A stretch of 9,419 nucleotides of DNA from SAR202 cluster bacterium. GTDB taxonomy: Bacteria; Chloroflexota; Dehalococcoidia; Lucifugimonadales; UBA826. Under the pieces are notes generated by a model. That model worked only from the letters and a program-made list of their open reading frames with translations. It searched no databases and was not told where the DNA came from. The stretch lies in NCBI GenBank assembly GCA_009392675.1, contig VFFY01000028.1, forward strand, positions 1 through 9,419. Reading direction: 5' to 3'. A program made the translations under genes and the position numbers. Positions 1 through 6,940 of the stretch are shown in pieces. Positions within the stretch are counted from its first letter, which is position 1, and each line of letters opens with the position of its first letter.

Positions 1-259
1 CGACGGTAAGGTCATGAATGCGAGCCTTTTGGATTACAGAATGCCCACAACTTTAGACCTGCCTATGATAGATCCTGTGGTCGTAGAGGTATTTAACCCT
101 GGGCACCCTTTTGGTGTGAGGGGGGTAGGAGAATCTCCTCTAGTACCACCGCTCGCCGCAATGGCCAATGCCTTATATGATGCAACTGGAGTAAGAATGC
201 GAGAATTACCAATGTCCCCCACAGCTGTAAAAAAGGCCCTAGATGACGCAAAAACTTAA
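1..259 (+). CDS. Xanthine dehydrogenase-family molybdopterin-binding subunit, C-terminal fragment
   Basis: This is the last 85 codons of a gene that begins before the window; the frame is open from base 2 to a TAA at 257-259. The visible start of the fragment (DGKVMNASLLDYRMPT) matches the late part of the large molybdenum-cofactor subunit of the xanthine oxidase / CO dehydrogenase / aldehyde oxidoreductase family. The loop GVRGVGESPLVPP near fragment residues 38-50 contains the glutamate (fragment residue 44) that in this family acts as the general base beside the Mo centre. A methionine at base 14 is internal, not the start. The family oxidises purines, aldehydes, CO or aromatic heterocycles with FAD and 2Fe-2S partner subunits; the substrate cannot be told from this tail. 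The domain end looks intact, with no frameshift. Confidence 0.9.
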   Translation, partial: DGKVMNASLLDYRMPTTLDLPMIDPVVVEVFNPGHPFGVRGVGESPLVPPLAAMANALYDATGVRMRELPMSPTAVKKALDDAKT

Positions 260-283
260 GTTCTCGCCTAAATTTTAGTATCA

Positions 284-289
284 TATAAG
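284..289 (+). promoter_or_regulatory. Possible -10 element upstream of groEL
   Basis: The 63-base gap before groEL contains TATAAG, a one-mismatch fit to a sigma-70 -10 box, about 33 bases before the start codon. The hexamer 17 bases upstream (TTCTCG) is a poor -35. No CIRCE operator (TTAGCACTC-N9-GAGTGCTAA) and no sigma-32-like site is visible, so there is no sequence sign of classical heat-shock control. It is a weak call; groEL could also be read from the upstream gene. Confidence 0.25.
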
Positions 290-322
290 GTGCCGACTAA
301 TAGAAATTAACGAGGTTTAATA

Positions 323-1924
323 ATGCCAAAACAATTCCAATTTAAAGACGATGCTCGATCTCAGTTGATGGAAGGTATCGATCTTATGGCCCGCACCGTG
401 GGAATAACTTTAGGACCAAGTGGTCGGAATGTAATCTTAGCAAAAGAATTCGGGCCCCCTCAGGTATGTAGTGATGGAGTAACCATTGCCAAAGAGATTG
501 AACTGCGAGAACCGTTTCCCAATATGGGGGCACAGTTGCTTAAGGAGGCGGCCTCGAAGACAAATGACGATGTCGGAGATGGTACCACCACATCGACTAT
601 TTTAGCCCAGGCTATATTAAAGAACGGTTTCAAAAATATAGCGGCGGGCGCTGACCCAATTGCGTTGAAAAGAGGTATTGACGAAGCGGTCGACGTAATA
701 ACAAAAGAATTAATAACAATCTCGAAGGATGTTGCCGGAGACGAACAAATTTCTCAGGTAGCCGTGCTCTCGGCACATGATGAAAAAATGGGCCAACTGA
801 TAGGACAAGTAATGAGTAAGGTTGGAAAAGATGGGGTCGTCACTGTCGAAGAATCACGGGGCCTAGATTATGAAGTGGAATACGTAGAAGGCATGGAAAT
901 AGACAGGGGATATTTATCCCCTTATTTCGTAACTGATCAAGAGAGAATGGTCACAGAGCTTAATGAGCCGTACATCCTCATTACCTCAGAAAAAATAACC
1001 AGCCTAGAGGAATTGCTCCCATTTCTTGAAAAGTTTAGCGCTGTCGGTAGAGAACTAGTCCTGATAGCTGAAGATATAGAAGAGCAGGCACTGGCCACAC
1101 TCGTTGTAAACAAAATGAAAGGGACACTAAATTGTCTCGGGGTAAAAGCCCCTGGTTTTGGGGATAGGAGAAAAGCCATCCTTGAGGATATGTCCATTCT
1201 TTTTGGTGGAACTGTAATAAGTAGGGAAACAGGTAGGGATCTTGATTCTATCGAAATTTCAGACCTAGGAAGATGTAGAAGGGTTATATCCACCAAGGAT
1301 TCCACCACTTTTGTAGAAGGAAGTGGAGAGGCAGGCCTCATTGATGCAAGAGTGAGCAATATAAAGTCTCAGGCTCAAGAAACTAAATCTGATTACGACC
1401 GTGAAAAGTTGGAAGAGCGTGCAGCAAAACTATCTGGTGGTGTATCTATAATAAAGGTAGGAGCCGCAACGGAAGTTGAATTGAAGGAAAAGAAACAGAG
1501 AGTCGAAGATGCCTTATCTGCTACTCGGGCAGCCATGGAAGAGGGAATACTCCCTGGAGGCGGCACGTCACTTATTCGAATCGCAGCTGGTTTACGGGAC
1601 AGGTACTCAAATAGTTCCGATGAGGCGACCGGAGCCAGAATTGTATTGGATGCTGTAGATGCACCTGTTGTACTTCTAATACAAAATGCTGGTTTCAGCG
1701 GCCAGGTAGCCCTAGACGCAATTAAAAAAGGAAGTGGCGACTATGGGTTTGATGCTGAAAATAATAGGTACGGGAGCATGTATGAATTCGGTGTGATCGA
1801 CCCAGTGAAAGTCACTAGGTCAGCTCTTGAAAATGCAGCAAGCATAGCTGGTATGGTATTAACCACAGAATCTCTCGTTACAGAGCTAGATCCTCCAAAA
1901 TTACCAGCACCATTTGACGACTAA
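323..1924 (+). CDS. groEL: Chaperonin GroEL (Hsp60), tail-less variant
   Basis: Group I chaperonin of 533 residues, slightly shorter than E. coli GroEL (548), expected to fold client proteins in the cytoplasm in an ATP-driven cage. The start is supported by GAGG at 312-315, seven bases before ATG. Visible motifs are LGPSGRN (30-36), GDGTTT (85-90), VEDAL with the hydrolytic aspartate D396, GGG (412-414), RGYLSPYF, and the VKAPGFGDRRK apical motif. The leucine-rich apical groove (SLEELLPFLE, ALATLVVN) that binds clients and GroES is conserved. Three features are odd. The protein ends in PKLPAPFDD without a Gly-Gly-Met tail. The phosphate-loop lysines corresponding to E. coli K34 and K51 are both serine (S33, S50), although K51 is known to vary. 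Residues matching E. coli E434, R452 and E461 (ring-ring contacts) are serine, V450 and S459. No groES lies next to it, so it may be a second paralogue. Confidence 0.97.
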   Translation: MPKQFQFKDDARSQLMEGIDLMARTVGITLGPSGRNVILAKEFGPPQVCSDGVTIAKEIELREPFPNMGAQLLKEAASKTNDDVGDGTTTSTILAQAILKNGFKNIAAGADPIALKRGIDEAVDVITKELITISKDVAGDEQISQVAVLSAHDEKMGQLIGQVMSKVGKDGVVTVEESRGLDYEVEYVEGMEIDRGYLSPYFVTDQERMVTELNEPYILITSEKITSLEELLPFLEKFSAVGRELVLIAEDIEEQALATLVVNKMKGTLNCLGVKAPGFGDRRKAILEDMSILFGGTVISRETGRDLDSIEISDLGRCRRVISTKDSTTFVEGSGEAGLIDARVSNIKSQAQETKSDYDREKLEERAAKLSGGVSIIKVGAATEVELKEKKQRVEDALSATRAAMEEGILPGGGTSLIRIAAGLRDRYSNSSDEATGARIVLDAVDAPVVLLIQNAGFSGQVALDAIKKGSGDYGFDAENNRYGSMYEFGVIDPVKVTRSALENAASIAGMVLTTESLVTELDPPKLPAPFDD

Positions 1925-1941
1925 ATTTTCATTCTCAACAA

Positions 1942-1960
1942 GGCGGATTTGAAAACCGCC
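1942..1960 (+). other. Small hairpin between groEL and the ABC transporter operon
   Basis: GGCGG (1942-1946) and CCGCC (1956-1960) form a five-base-pair G+C-only stem with a nine-base loop, 18 bases after the groEL stop. No run of T follows it; the next bases are CCAAAGGGAAAG, which hold the likely ribosome-binding site (AGGGA at 1965-1969) of the ABC ATPase gene. It is therefore not a standard intrinsic terminator. It could be an mRNA-stability or processing hairpin between co-transcribed genes, or chance. Confidence 0.35.
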
Positions 1961-1976
1961 CCAAAGGGAAAGTCCG

Positions 1977-2975
1977 ATGTCAACCGATAAAGAAAAAGAA
2001 ACTCCCATAGATCCGAATGTTACTATTTCCGTGGAAATGGTAAGTAAGAGCTTTGGACCTCACAAAGCTGTATCCAACCTATCTTTTTCGATCAGAAGAG
2101 GAGAGATAGTTGGGTTTCTCGGTCCGAATGGTGCCGGCAAGACAACTACGATGAGATTGTTGACTTCCTATTACACTCCAGACACCGGTAAAATTCTTAT
2201 AAATGGAACTGACAATTCAGAGAACGATTTGGAAACCAGAAAAAGCATTGGATACTTAGCAGAAAACAATCCCTTGTATGAAGATTTATTAGTCAGTGAA
2301 TATCTCGATTTTATAGCAGACCTAAGGGGGCTTTCAGGCAATGAAAGAACCCGCAACTTGGAACAAACTGTAGAAGAAGCCAGCTTACAAGAAGTTTTCT
2401 ATCGGCCTATAAGCGAACTATCCAAAGGGTACCATCAAAGGGTCGGACTGGCAGGTGCAATAATTCATCGCCCTTCCATCCTGATACTGGACGAACCTAC
2501 AGAAGGTTTAGACCCTAACCAACGTTTATCAATGAGGGATTTAATCAAGTCTTTGGGTCAAGAACGAACTGTTTTAGTGACAACTCACGTCATGCAAGAA
2601 GTGGAAAATACCTGTGAGAGAGTTCTCCTTATAAACAGAGGTGAGCTTGTGGCCGACAGCCCAGTCGATGAAATCTTCCAACTTACCCCTGGCCTCAGAA
2701 AAATATATGTTGAGGCAGAAGGCAATCAGATTGAATCTGGCCTTGCATCTTTAGATGCAGTGGAATCCGTAGAAAGATTGGAACCGGTCGATAAAAGGAA
2801 AAGATATATAGTTAATTTGTCAGGCTCTGAAGATCCGAGACCCGATATCTTTCGTTTAGCGACCACTCAAGAATGGGTGTTGTGGGAACTGCATGAAGAA
2901 CGTATGCACCTTGAGGATGTGTTCCATTCCCTCACATCAGAAAATGAGGCCGAGAGGACGTTACAGGGATCATGA
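1977..2975 (+). CDS. GldA-type ABC transporter ATP-binding protein
   Basis: Cytoplasmic ATPase subunit of an ABC-2 type transporter, 332 residues. In order it has Walker A GPNGAGKTT (49-57), a GYLAENNPLY Q-loop with glutamate where most ABC proteins have glutamine, the signature ELSKGYHQRVGLA (147-159, LSKGY for LSGGQ), Walker B ILILDEPTEGLDP (168-180), and the switch histidine H204. The E-type Q-loop and LSKGY signature are usual for the GldA/YhbG-like branch, so they are not defects. The last ~110 residues form the extra C-terminal domain common in this group. The start is supported by AGGGA seven bases upstream. Its stop overlaps the next gene start (ATGA at 2972-2975), indicating translational coupling with its membrane partner. 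GldA serves gliding motility in Bacteroidota; here the substrate is unknown. Confidence 0.95.
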   Translation: MSTDKEKETPIDPNVTISVEMVSKSFGPHKAVSNLSFSIRRGEIVGFLGPNGAGKTTTMRLLTSYYTPDTGKILINGTDNSENDLETRKSIGYLAENNPLYEDLLVSEYLDFIADLRGLSGNERTRNLEQTVEEASLQEVFYRPISELSKGYHQRVGLAGAIIHRPSILILDEPTEGLDPNQRLSMRDLIKSLGQERTVLVTTHVMQEVENTCERVLLINRGELVADSPVDEIFQLTPGLRKIYVEAEGNQIESGLASLDAVESVERLEPVDKRKRYIVNLSGSEDPRPDIFRLATTQEWVLWELHEERMHLEDVFHSLTSENEAERTLQGS

Positions 2976-5284
2976 AGTCCCCTTTTATAGCTTTAATAAA
3001 AAAAGACCTCAAAGGCTATTTTGACCAACCCACAGGATATATCCTGATAGTCGTTTTTGTAGCCATGCTTTCGTGGTCGTTTTTTCAGTCAGCTTTATTA
3101 ATCGGCGAAGCTTCTTTACGGCCACTATTTACTGTTGATTTCGCAATTGATAAGCCTTCTTTACCATGGCTGTTGGCCCTATTTATACCAGCAGCAACAA
3201 TGAGGTTACTATCTGAAGAGCAGCGAGATGGCACATTAGAAACACTGCTTACACAGCCAATAAGAGGTTGGGTTGTCCTTTTAGCCAAATTTACTTCCGG
3301 ACTATTGTTTGTATCAATAGCTATCTTGGCGACAATTGGGATACCACTAACTCTTACCAGTGCAGGTTCTTTAGATTGGGGAGCTTCAATATCTCAATAC
3401 ATCGGCAGTATTTTTCTGGCCGGCTCCTTGGTGTCTATAGGACTATTCACCTCCAGCCTCACCAGAAACCAAATCGTTTCCTTTATCCTGGGTTTAACTG
3501 TGAGTATGGCTCTGATGATTATGGGGCTAGAAATCGTGGCCATAACCCTACCGTCAACAGCCGCTAACTTGCTGCAATTATTAAGCCCTATAACTCACTT
3601 TGAAAATATAGGGAGAGGCATAATTGACCTCCGAGACATTCTATATTTCCTTTCTCTGATATCAACGTTCCTAAGTGCTACTTTCTTGATAATAAGAAGT
3701 CGTACTCTCAGTCACAAAACACCTCAATACCGCAACCTGCAACTTGGAGTCGCGGGTTTCATAATATTGAGTATTTTGATCGGATGGTTTGGTACATCAA
3801 TCAAAGGAAGATTGGACCTAACCGGGGACAAATTATTTACTCTTAGCCCGGCAACTGAGGAAATAATTGGTCAGCTAGACGACCTGCTAACGATTGATGT
3901 TTTCATGACCTCAGACCCGCCTGTTCAAATCGCCCCTGTCTCAAGAGATATGAATGATTTTCTCCATGATGTTGAATCCAGTTCAAATGGAATGATAAAG
4001 GTTGCCAGACATTATCCAGATGATGATGAGAAGGCATTTGTGAAATCGAAAAACGCAGGGATTTCACCCATGGAATTTACTACTATTTCTCAAGGAGAAT
4101 ACCAAAGCAAACGAGGGTATTTAGGAATGGTTTTGACATATCTGGACCGCCGAGAAAGACTTCCGAAGATTCAAACTGTTGATGGATTTGAATATCGACT
4201 TGCAAGTCTCATGAACAAGATACTTGATGATCGGTCTGATAAGAAAACCATCGGATTCTTAACTGGGCATCAGGAAATGGAACCAGGTAACTTGCAATAT
4301 TTTGCATCAATATTGAACGAACAATACCAAGTGAAAGGTATCCCAACAGAGGAAGGTTTACCTATAAACTTGGAATCTATCGATATATTAATGATCATTT
4401 CTCCTAAATCGAGAATTGGAGATACTCACCGTAATTCGATAATAGAATACATAGGATCAGGTGGAAAGGCTTTCATTGCGATAGAACCGATCCTCATTGA
4501 CTATAACCAATGGGCCGGCATATCTAATAGGGATAGTGCAGCCGATCTTATACTCTCCGAATTTGGAATTTCGATTGAGTCTGATCTAGTTTTTGATATC
4601 CAATCAAATGAGCCTATTGCTCTTGACGGCGGAGCCGGTTCTGTTTTGCGTAGTTATCCTTACTGGGTTAAAGCAGATGTAGTTGACCCTAAAATCGGAG
4701 GCGAAGTACAAAGTGTTGTTATTCCTTGGGCAAGTACCTTAGGAATACTAAATCTACCTGACTCACCCTTCACTGTGAGTCCATTAATCTCCACCACGGA
4801 GTATGCTTATATAGACATGGATATGAGAAATCTACGAACAAATTCCCCTGCATTTTTTCAGGTGTCTCCAGATAACCAAGTGCTAAGTGATCTAGCTGTC
4901 GCATTGGAGCACCGCAATGGATCAAGATTAATAATTACCGGAGATGCTGATTGGATAGCAGATGGCACAGTACGTAACGTCAGAAATAGTGCCGATAATT
5001 TTCTATTAGCTCTTAATCTCGTTGATTGGCTTGCTCAAGAAGATAATTTAGCCTCGGTGAGAACTAAAATAATATCAGAACGCAATTTAGTTTTTTCCTC
5101 TGATAGACACCGTAACATAGTCCGTTACGCAAACATTGCAGGAGTACCCATCGCTTTCGTACTGCTTGGACTTGTCAGGTTCATGCAACGGAGAAGTAAG
5201 GGATTTAGGAATCGTTGGGTTGTCGGATCAAACGGAAAAAACGGGGACCCTAAACGGCCAGGGGATTCAGCTAATGAAAAGTAG
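2972..5284 (+). CDS. Fused GldF-GldG protein: ABC-2 permease plus extracytoplasmic GldG domain
   Basis: A 770-residue membrane protein that joins what are two proteins, GldF and GldG, in Flavobacterium. Residues 1-245 are an ABC-2 permease with six hydrophobic segments (about 21-41, 64-82, 104-128, 143-165, 168-192, 222-242) and the typical loop motif EEQRDGTLETLLTQP. A seventh segment (256-274) leads into RLDLTGDKLFTLSPAT (280-295), the usual opening of GldG. The large domain that follows (about 296-715) should lie outside the membrane. It includes the GHQE motif (432-435) and ends with GDADWIADGT and NFLLALNLVDWLA, as in GldG proteins. A last helix (720-737) and a basic tail return to the cytoplasm. 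The gene overlaps the ATPase gene by 4 bases and the DUF4340 gene by 11. The transported substrate is unknown. Confidence 0.92.
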   Translation: MKSPFIALIKKDLKGYFDQPTGYILIVVFVAMLSWSFFQSALLIGEASLRPLFTVDFAIDKPSLPWLLALFIPAATMRLLSEEQRDGTLETLLTQPIRGWVVLLAKFTSGLLFVSIAILATIGIPLTLTSAGSLDWGASISQYIGSIFLAGSLVSIGLFTSSLTRNQIVSFILGLTVSMALMIMGLEIVAITLPSTAANLLQLLSPITHFENIGRGIIDLRDILYFLSLISTFLSATFLIIRSRTLSHKTPQYRNLQLGVAGFIILSILIGWFGTSIKGRLDLTGDKLFTLSPATEEIIGQLDDLLTIDVFMTSDPPVQIAPVSRDMNDFLHDVESSSNGMIKVARHYPDDDEKAFVKSKNAGISPMEFTTISQGEYQSKRGYLGMVLTYLDRRERLPKIQTVDGFEYRLASLMNKILDDRSDKKTIGFLTGHQEMEPGNLQYFASILNEQYQVKGIPTEEGLPINLESIDILMIISPKSRIGDTHRNSIIEYIGSGGKAFIAIEPILIDYNQWAGISNRDSAADLILSEFGISIESDLVFDIQSNEPIALDGGAGSVLRSYPYWVKADVVDPKIGGEVQSVVIPWASTLGILNLPDSPFTVSPLISTTEYAYIDMDMRNLRTNSPAFFQVSPDNQVLSDLAVALEHRNGSRLIITGDADWIADGTVRNVRNSADNFLLALNLVDWLAQEDNLASVRTKIISERNLVFSSDRHRNIVRYANIAGVPIAFVLLGLVRFMQRRSKGFRNRWVVGSNGKNGDPKRPGDSANEK
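5259..5265 (+). promoter_or_regulatory. Ribosome-binding site deciding the DUF4340 start
   Basis: CAGGGGA lies inside the end of the GldF-GldG gene, eight bases before the ATG at 5274. It favours that start over the in-frame ATG at 5136, because the protein then begins with lysine and arginine followed directly by a membrane anchor. Confidence 0.6.
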
Positions 5285-6236
5285 ACAGGTAGGATATGTG
5301 CTTATAGCCTTGATAGTTATAGGGTTGGCTGGACTCATATACAGGATCATTCTTGGAGGGTCCGACGAATTTGTCCTTGAAGGCATGCTGCCTATCAACG
5401 AGCAGATCATTAGCCAGGTAGACATAACAACAAATGATGGCGTGAAGTCAGAATTAATAAAAGTCAATGACTCTTACTGGGAGGTATCAAACAACGAGAT
5501 TTTTCCACCAAAATTACGACTCTTTTGGGAACATGTAGATTTCGTGCCAGGCGCACAACTAGTCGCCCGGAAATCCAAACACCACCAACTTTTAGGAGTA
5601 GATGAAGAAAACAGTACGAAGGTTTCCTTTTTTGTTGGGCCCTCAATGCAGGAACAAATACATATTGGTAAGTGGGTTGATGAGGTTAGGCTCTGCTATG
5701 TGCGAAAATCCGGCAGAGATGAGGTCTACTCTATTCCCTGTCCAGAAAATGGAATATTTTCGTCTGACCCTGACTCTTGGAGAAACCCGATTGTTATAGC
5801 AATACCACCCACCGATATAGAGTCCTTTGATTTTATTTATCCTGACAGTACTGAAAATTTTTCATTGGTCAGATCACCAGAAAACGATTGGATGGTACTT
5901 AACTCACAATCTGAAATCGAAGGGCCCGCCAACCTTCAAGACATATCTAATTTATTGGGTTTAATGCAGTTCATGCCCGCCACGGGGTTTGAAGATGACA
6001 GCATTGCCAAGTCATTGGATTTTGACGCTCCTGACGGATCAATCCGCGTAAACACGGTGGAGGAATCAAATTCCCCTACTACAAGATTAAAATTGATCAA
6101 AAAAGACGAACTATCTTACTATGTGAAAATTCCCAGCCAATCAACTGTTTTTCTCATCGGGTATATACCAGAAACTCCCTATCTACTGGGTGATTTCTTA
6201 CTGATGAAAAAATCAGATATTTTAGTATCTGACTAA
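5274..6236 (+). CDS. DUF4340-domain membrane-anchored protein
   Basis: A 320-residue protein with an N-terminal signal anchor (residues about 7-26, preceded by K2 and R4) and a long soluble part that should face outside the cytoplasm. The stretch SDPDSWRNPIVIAIPPTDI (164-182), followed by a strand pattern and SPENDWMVL, resembles DUF4340 proteins, which are often encoded right after GldG-like genes. An in-frame ATG 138 bases upstream exists, but it would put unlikely residues before the anchor and extend the overlap with the previous gene. C141 and C156 could form a disulfide. The gene overlaps the GldF-GldG stop by 11 bases, so the two products are probably made together and may form one envelope complex. 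No catalytic motif is seen; the role is unknown. The domain assignment is by pattern memory and is less certain than its neighbours. Confidence 0.8.
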   Translation: MKSRQVGYVLIALIVIGLAGLIYRIILGGSDEFVLEGMLPINEQIISQVDITTNDGVKSELIKVNDSYWEVSNNEIFPPKLRLFWEHVDFVPGAQLVARKSKHHQLLGVDEENSTKVSFFVGPSMQEQIHIGKWVDEVRLCYVRKSGRDEVYSIPCPENGIFSSDPDSWRNPIVIAIPPTDIESFDFIYPDSTENFSLVRSPENDWMVLNSQSEIEGPANLQDISNLLGLMQFMPATGFEDDSIAKSLDFDAPDGSIRVNTVEESNSPTTRLKLIKKDELSYYVKIPSQSTVFLIGYIPETPYLLGDFLLMKKSDILVSD

Positions 6237-6245
6237 GTAACCAGT

Positions 6246-6845
6246 TCATTCGGACTGTCTGGCAATTCTCCTTCTCCGTGCGTGGCCTCTCATCGCGTGG
6301 GCTAAAATCAGCAATACAACCGCAGTAAATCCAACAGCAATATCCTTATCTTTGTCGAAGATATGCGTAAGGAACAAAATAGCCAAGTAACCAAAGATTA
6401 TGCTAGTTAAAGAGGTTACCCAAAGTTTCTGGGCCAGGACAGTGGCTATAGCTGCAACGAACAAAGCAAAAAAACCTATTCCACCAAATAGACCGATAGC
6501 AATGCCACCAGCAATGGCCATCCCGTCCCCTCCTTTAAAGCGAGTGAATATAGAATTCCAATGTCCAAATATTGCTGCACATGCTGGAAGTAAAATTAAA
6601 GGTCCCTCCACACCCATCATGCCTGATACTATGACCGCCAAGGCTCCTTTTGTTATATCAAATACGAGAACTATTAGAGCTGACCAGCGACCCACATTCT
6701 TCATAACATTGGAAGCCCCCGCCAGCCCAGTCCCAATAGAAAATATGTCTATTCCTTTTCTTCTACTGATTCTATGGGCAAAGGGGAGGGCACCAAATAT
6801 ATAACTAACCAAACAGGCTAATATAAGTGTCAAAAATTCTTCCAT
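6246..6845 (-). CDS. plsY: PlsY-family glycerol-3-phosphate acyltransferase, divergent
   Basis: Integral membrane protein of 199 residues, the normal size for PlsY, which moves an acyl group from acyl-phosphate to glycerol-3-phosphate in the first step of phospholipid synthesis. Matching landmarks are SYIFGALPFAHRI (14-26), KGIDI (30-34), GTGLAGASNV (38-47), a DITKG segment (63-67), and GHWNSIFTRFKGGDGMA (94-110). Five or more hydrophobic segments span the chain. Three usually conserved positions differ: arginine after IDI is phenylalanine (F35), GSGN is GTGL, and GGKG is GGDG. The usual C-terminal HR-N-I-RL motif is also not recognisable. It may be a lineage-specific PlsY type or a relative with changed specificity. 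No clear Shine-Dalgarno precedes the ATG. It converges with the DUF4340 gene, with only nine bases between the stops. Confidence 0.85.
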   Translation of the reverse strand: MEEFLTLILACLVSYIFGALPFAHRISRRKGIDIFSIGTGLAGASNVMKNVGRWSALIVLVFDITKGALAVIVSGMMGVEGPLILLPACAAIFGHWNSIFTRFKGGDGMAIAGGIAIGLFGGIGFFALFVAAIATVLAQKLWVTSLTSIIFGYLAILFLTHIFDKDKDIAVGFTAVVLLILAHAMRGHARRRRIARQSE

Positions 6846-6924
6846 TTATAACATTCTTATGCAATAAGTCAGAAGCTAATACTAACTTAATTCCATTAAA
6901 CTAGCATTAATAGAGTGGCTTTAG

Positions 6925-6930
6925 ATTATA
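6925..6930 (-). promoter_or_regulatory. Possible -10 box for plsY
   Basis: Read on the minus strand this is TATAAT, a perfect sigma-70 -10 hexamer, about 80 bases before the plsY start in the 95-base gap after the mutase small-subunit gene. The region 16-17 bases upstream (ATCGATT) is a poor -35, and the gap is AT-rich, so chance is possible. If real, plsY has its own promoter and a leader of roughly 70 bases. Confidence 0.3.
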
Positions 6931-6940
6931 TTCACAAAAA

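Noticed and set aside
905..922. Near-perfect inverted repeat AGGGGATA-TT-TATCCCCT inside groEL
   Set aside because: It falls exactly on codons for the invariant RGYLSP motif, so protein constraint plus chance codon choice explains it; there is no sign of an internal gene boundary.
937..1359. Open frame of 140 codons antisense to groEL
   Set aside because: It is Ser/Leu/Pro-rich, mirrors the conserved groEL codons, and has no domain features.
2744..2759. Inverted repeat TGCATCT-TT-AGATGCA inside the ABC ATPase gene
   Set aside because: Single copy, within coding sequence, far from any gene start, and short enough to occur by chance.
1977..2975. Glutamate in the Q-loop and LSKGY signature as signs of a dead ABC ATPase
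   Set aside because: These variants are usual in the GldA branch, and Walker A, Walker B with its catalytic glutamate, and the switch histidine are all present.
5136..5273. Upstream in-frame extension of the DUF4340 protein
   Set aside because: The extension lies wholly within the GldG coding end, would precede the signal anchor with polar residues, and a good ribosome-binding site supports the later ATG.
6237..6262. Possible bidirectional terminator at the convergent stops (CAGT...ACTG, CCAG...CTGG)
   Set aside because: The stems are only four base pairs with no T-run on either strand; too weak to call.
6400..6804. Open frame of 134 codons on the plus strand opposite plsY
   Set aside because: It is antisense to a well-supported membrane protein, has low-complexity Pro/Ala/Ile composition typical of a shadow frame, and no ribosome-binding site or recognisable motif was seen.
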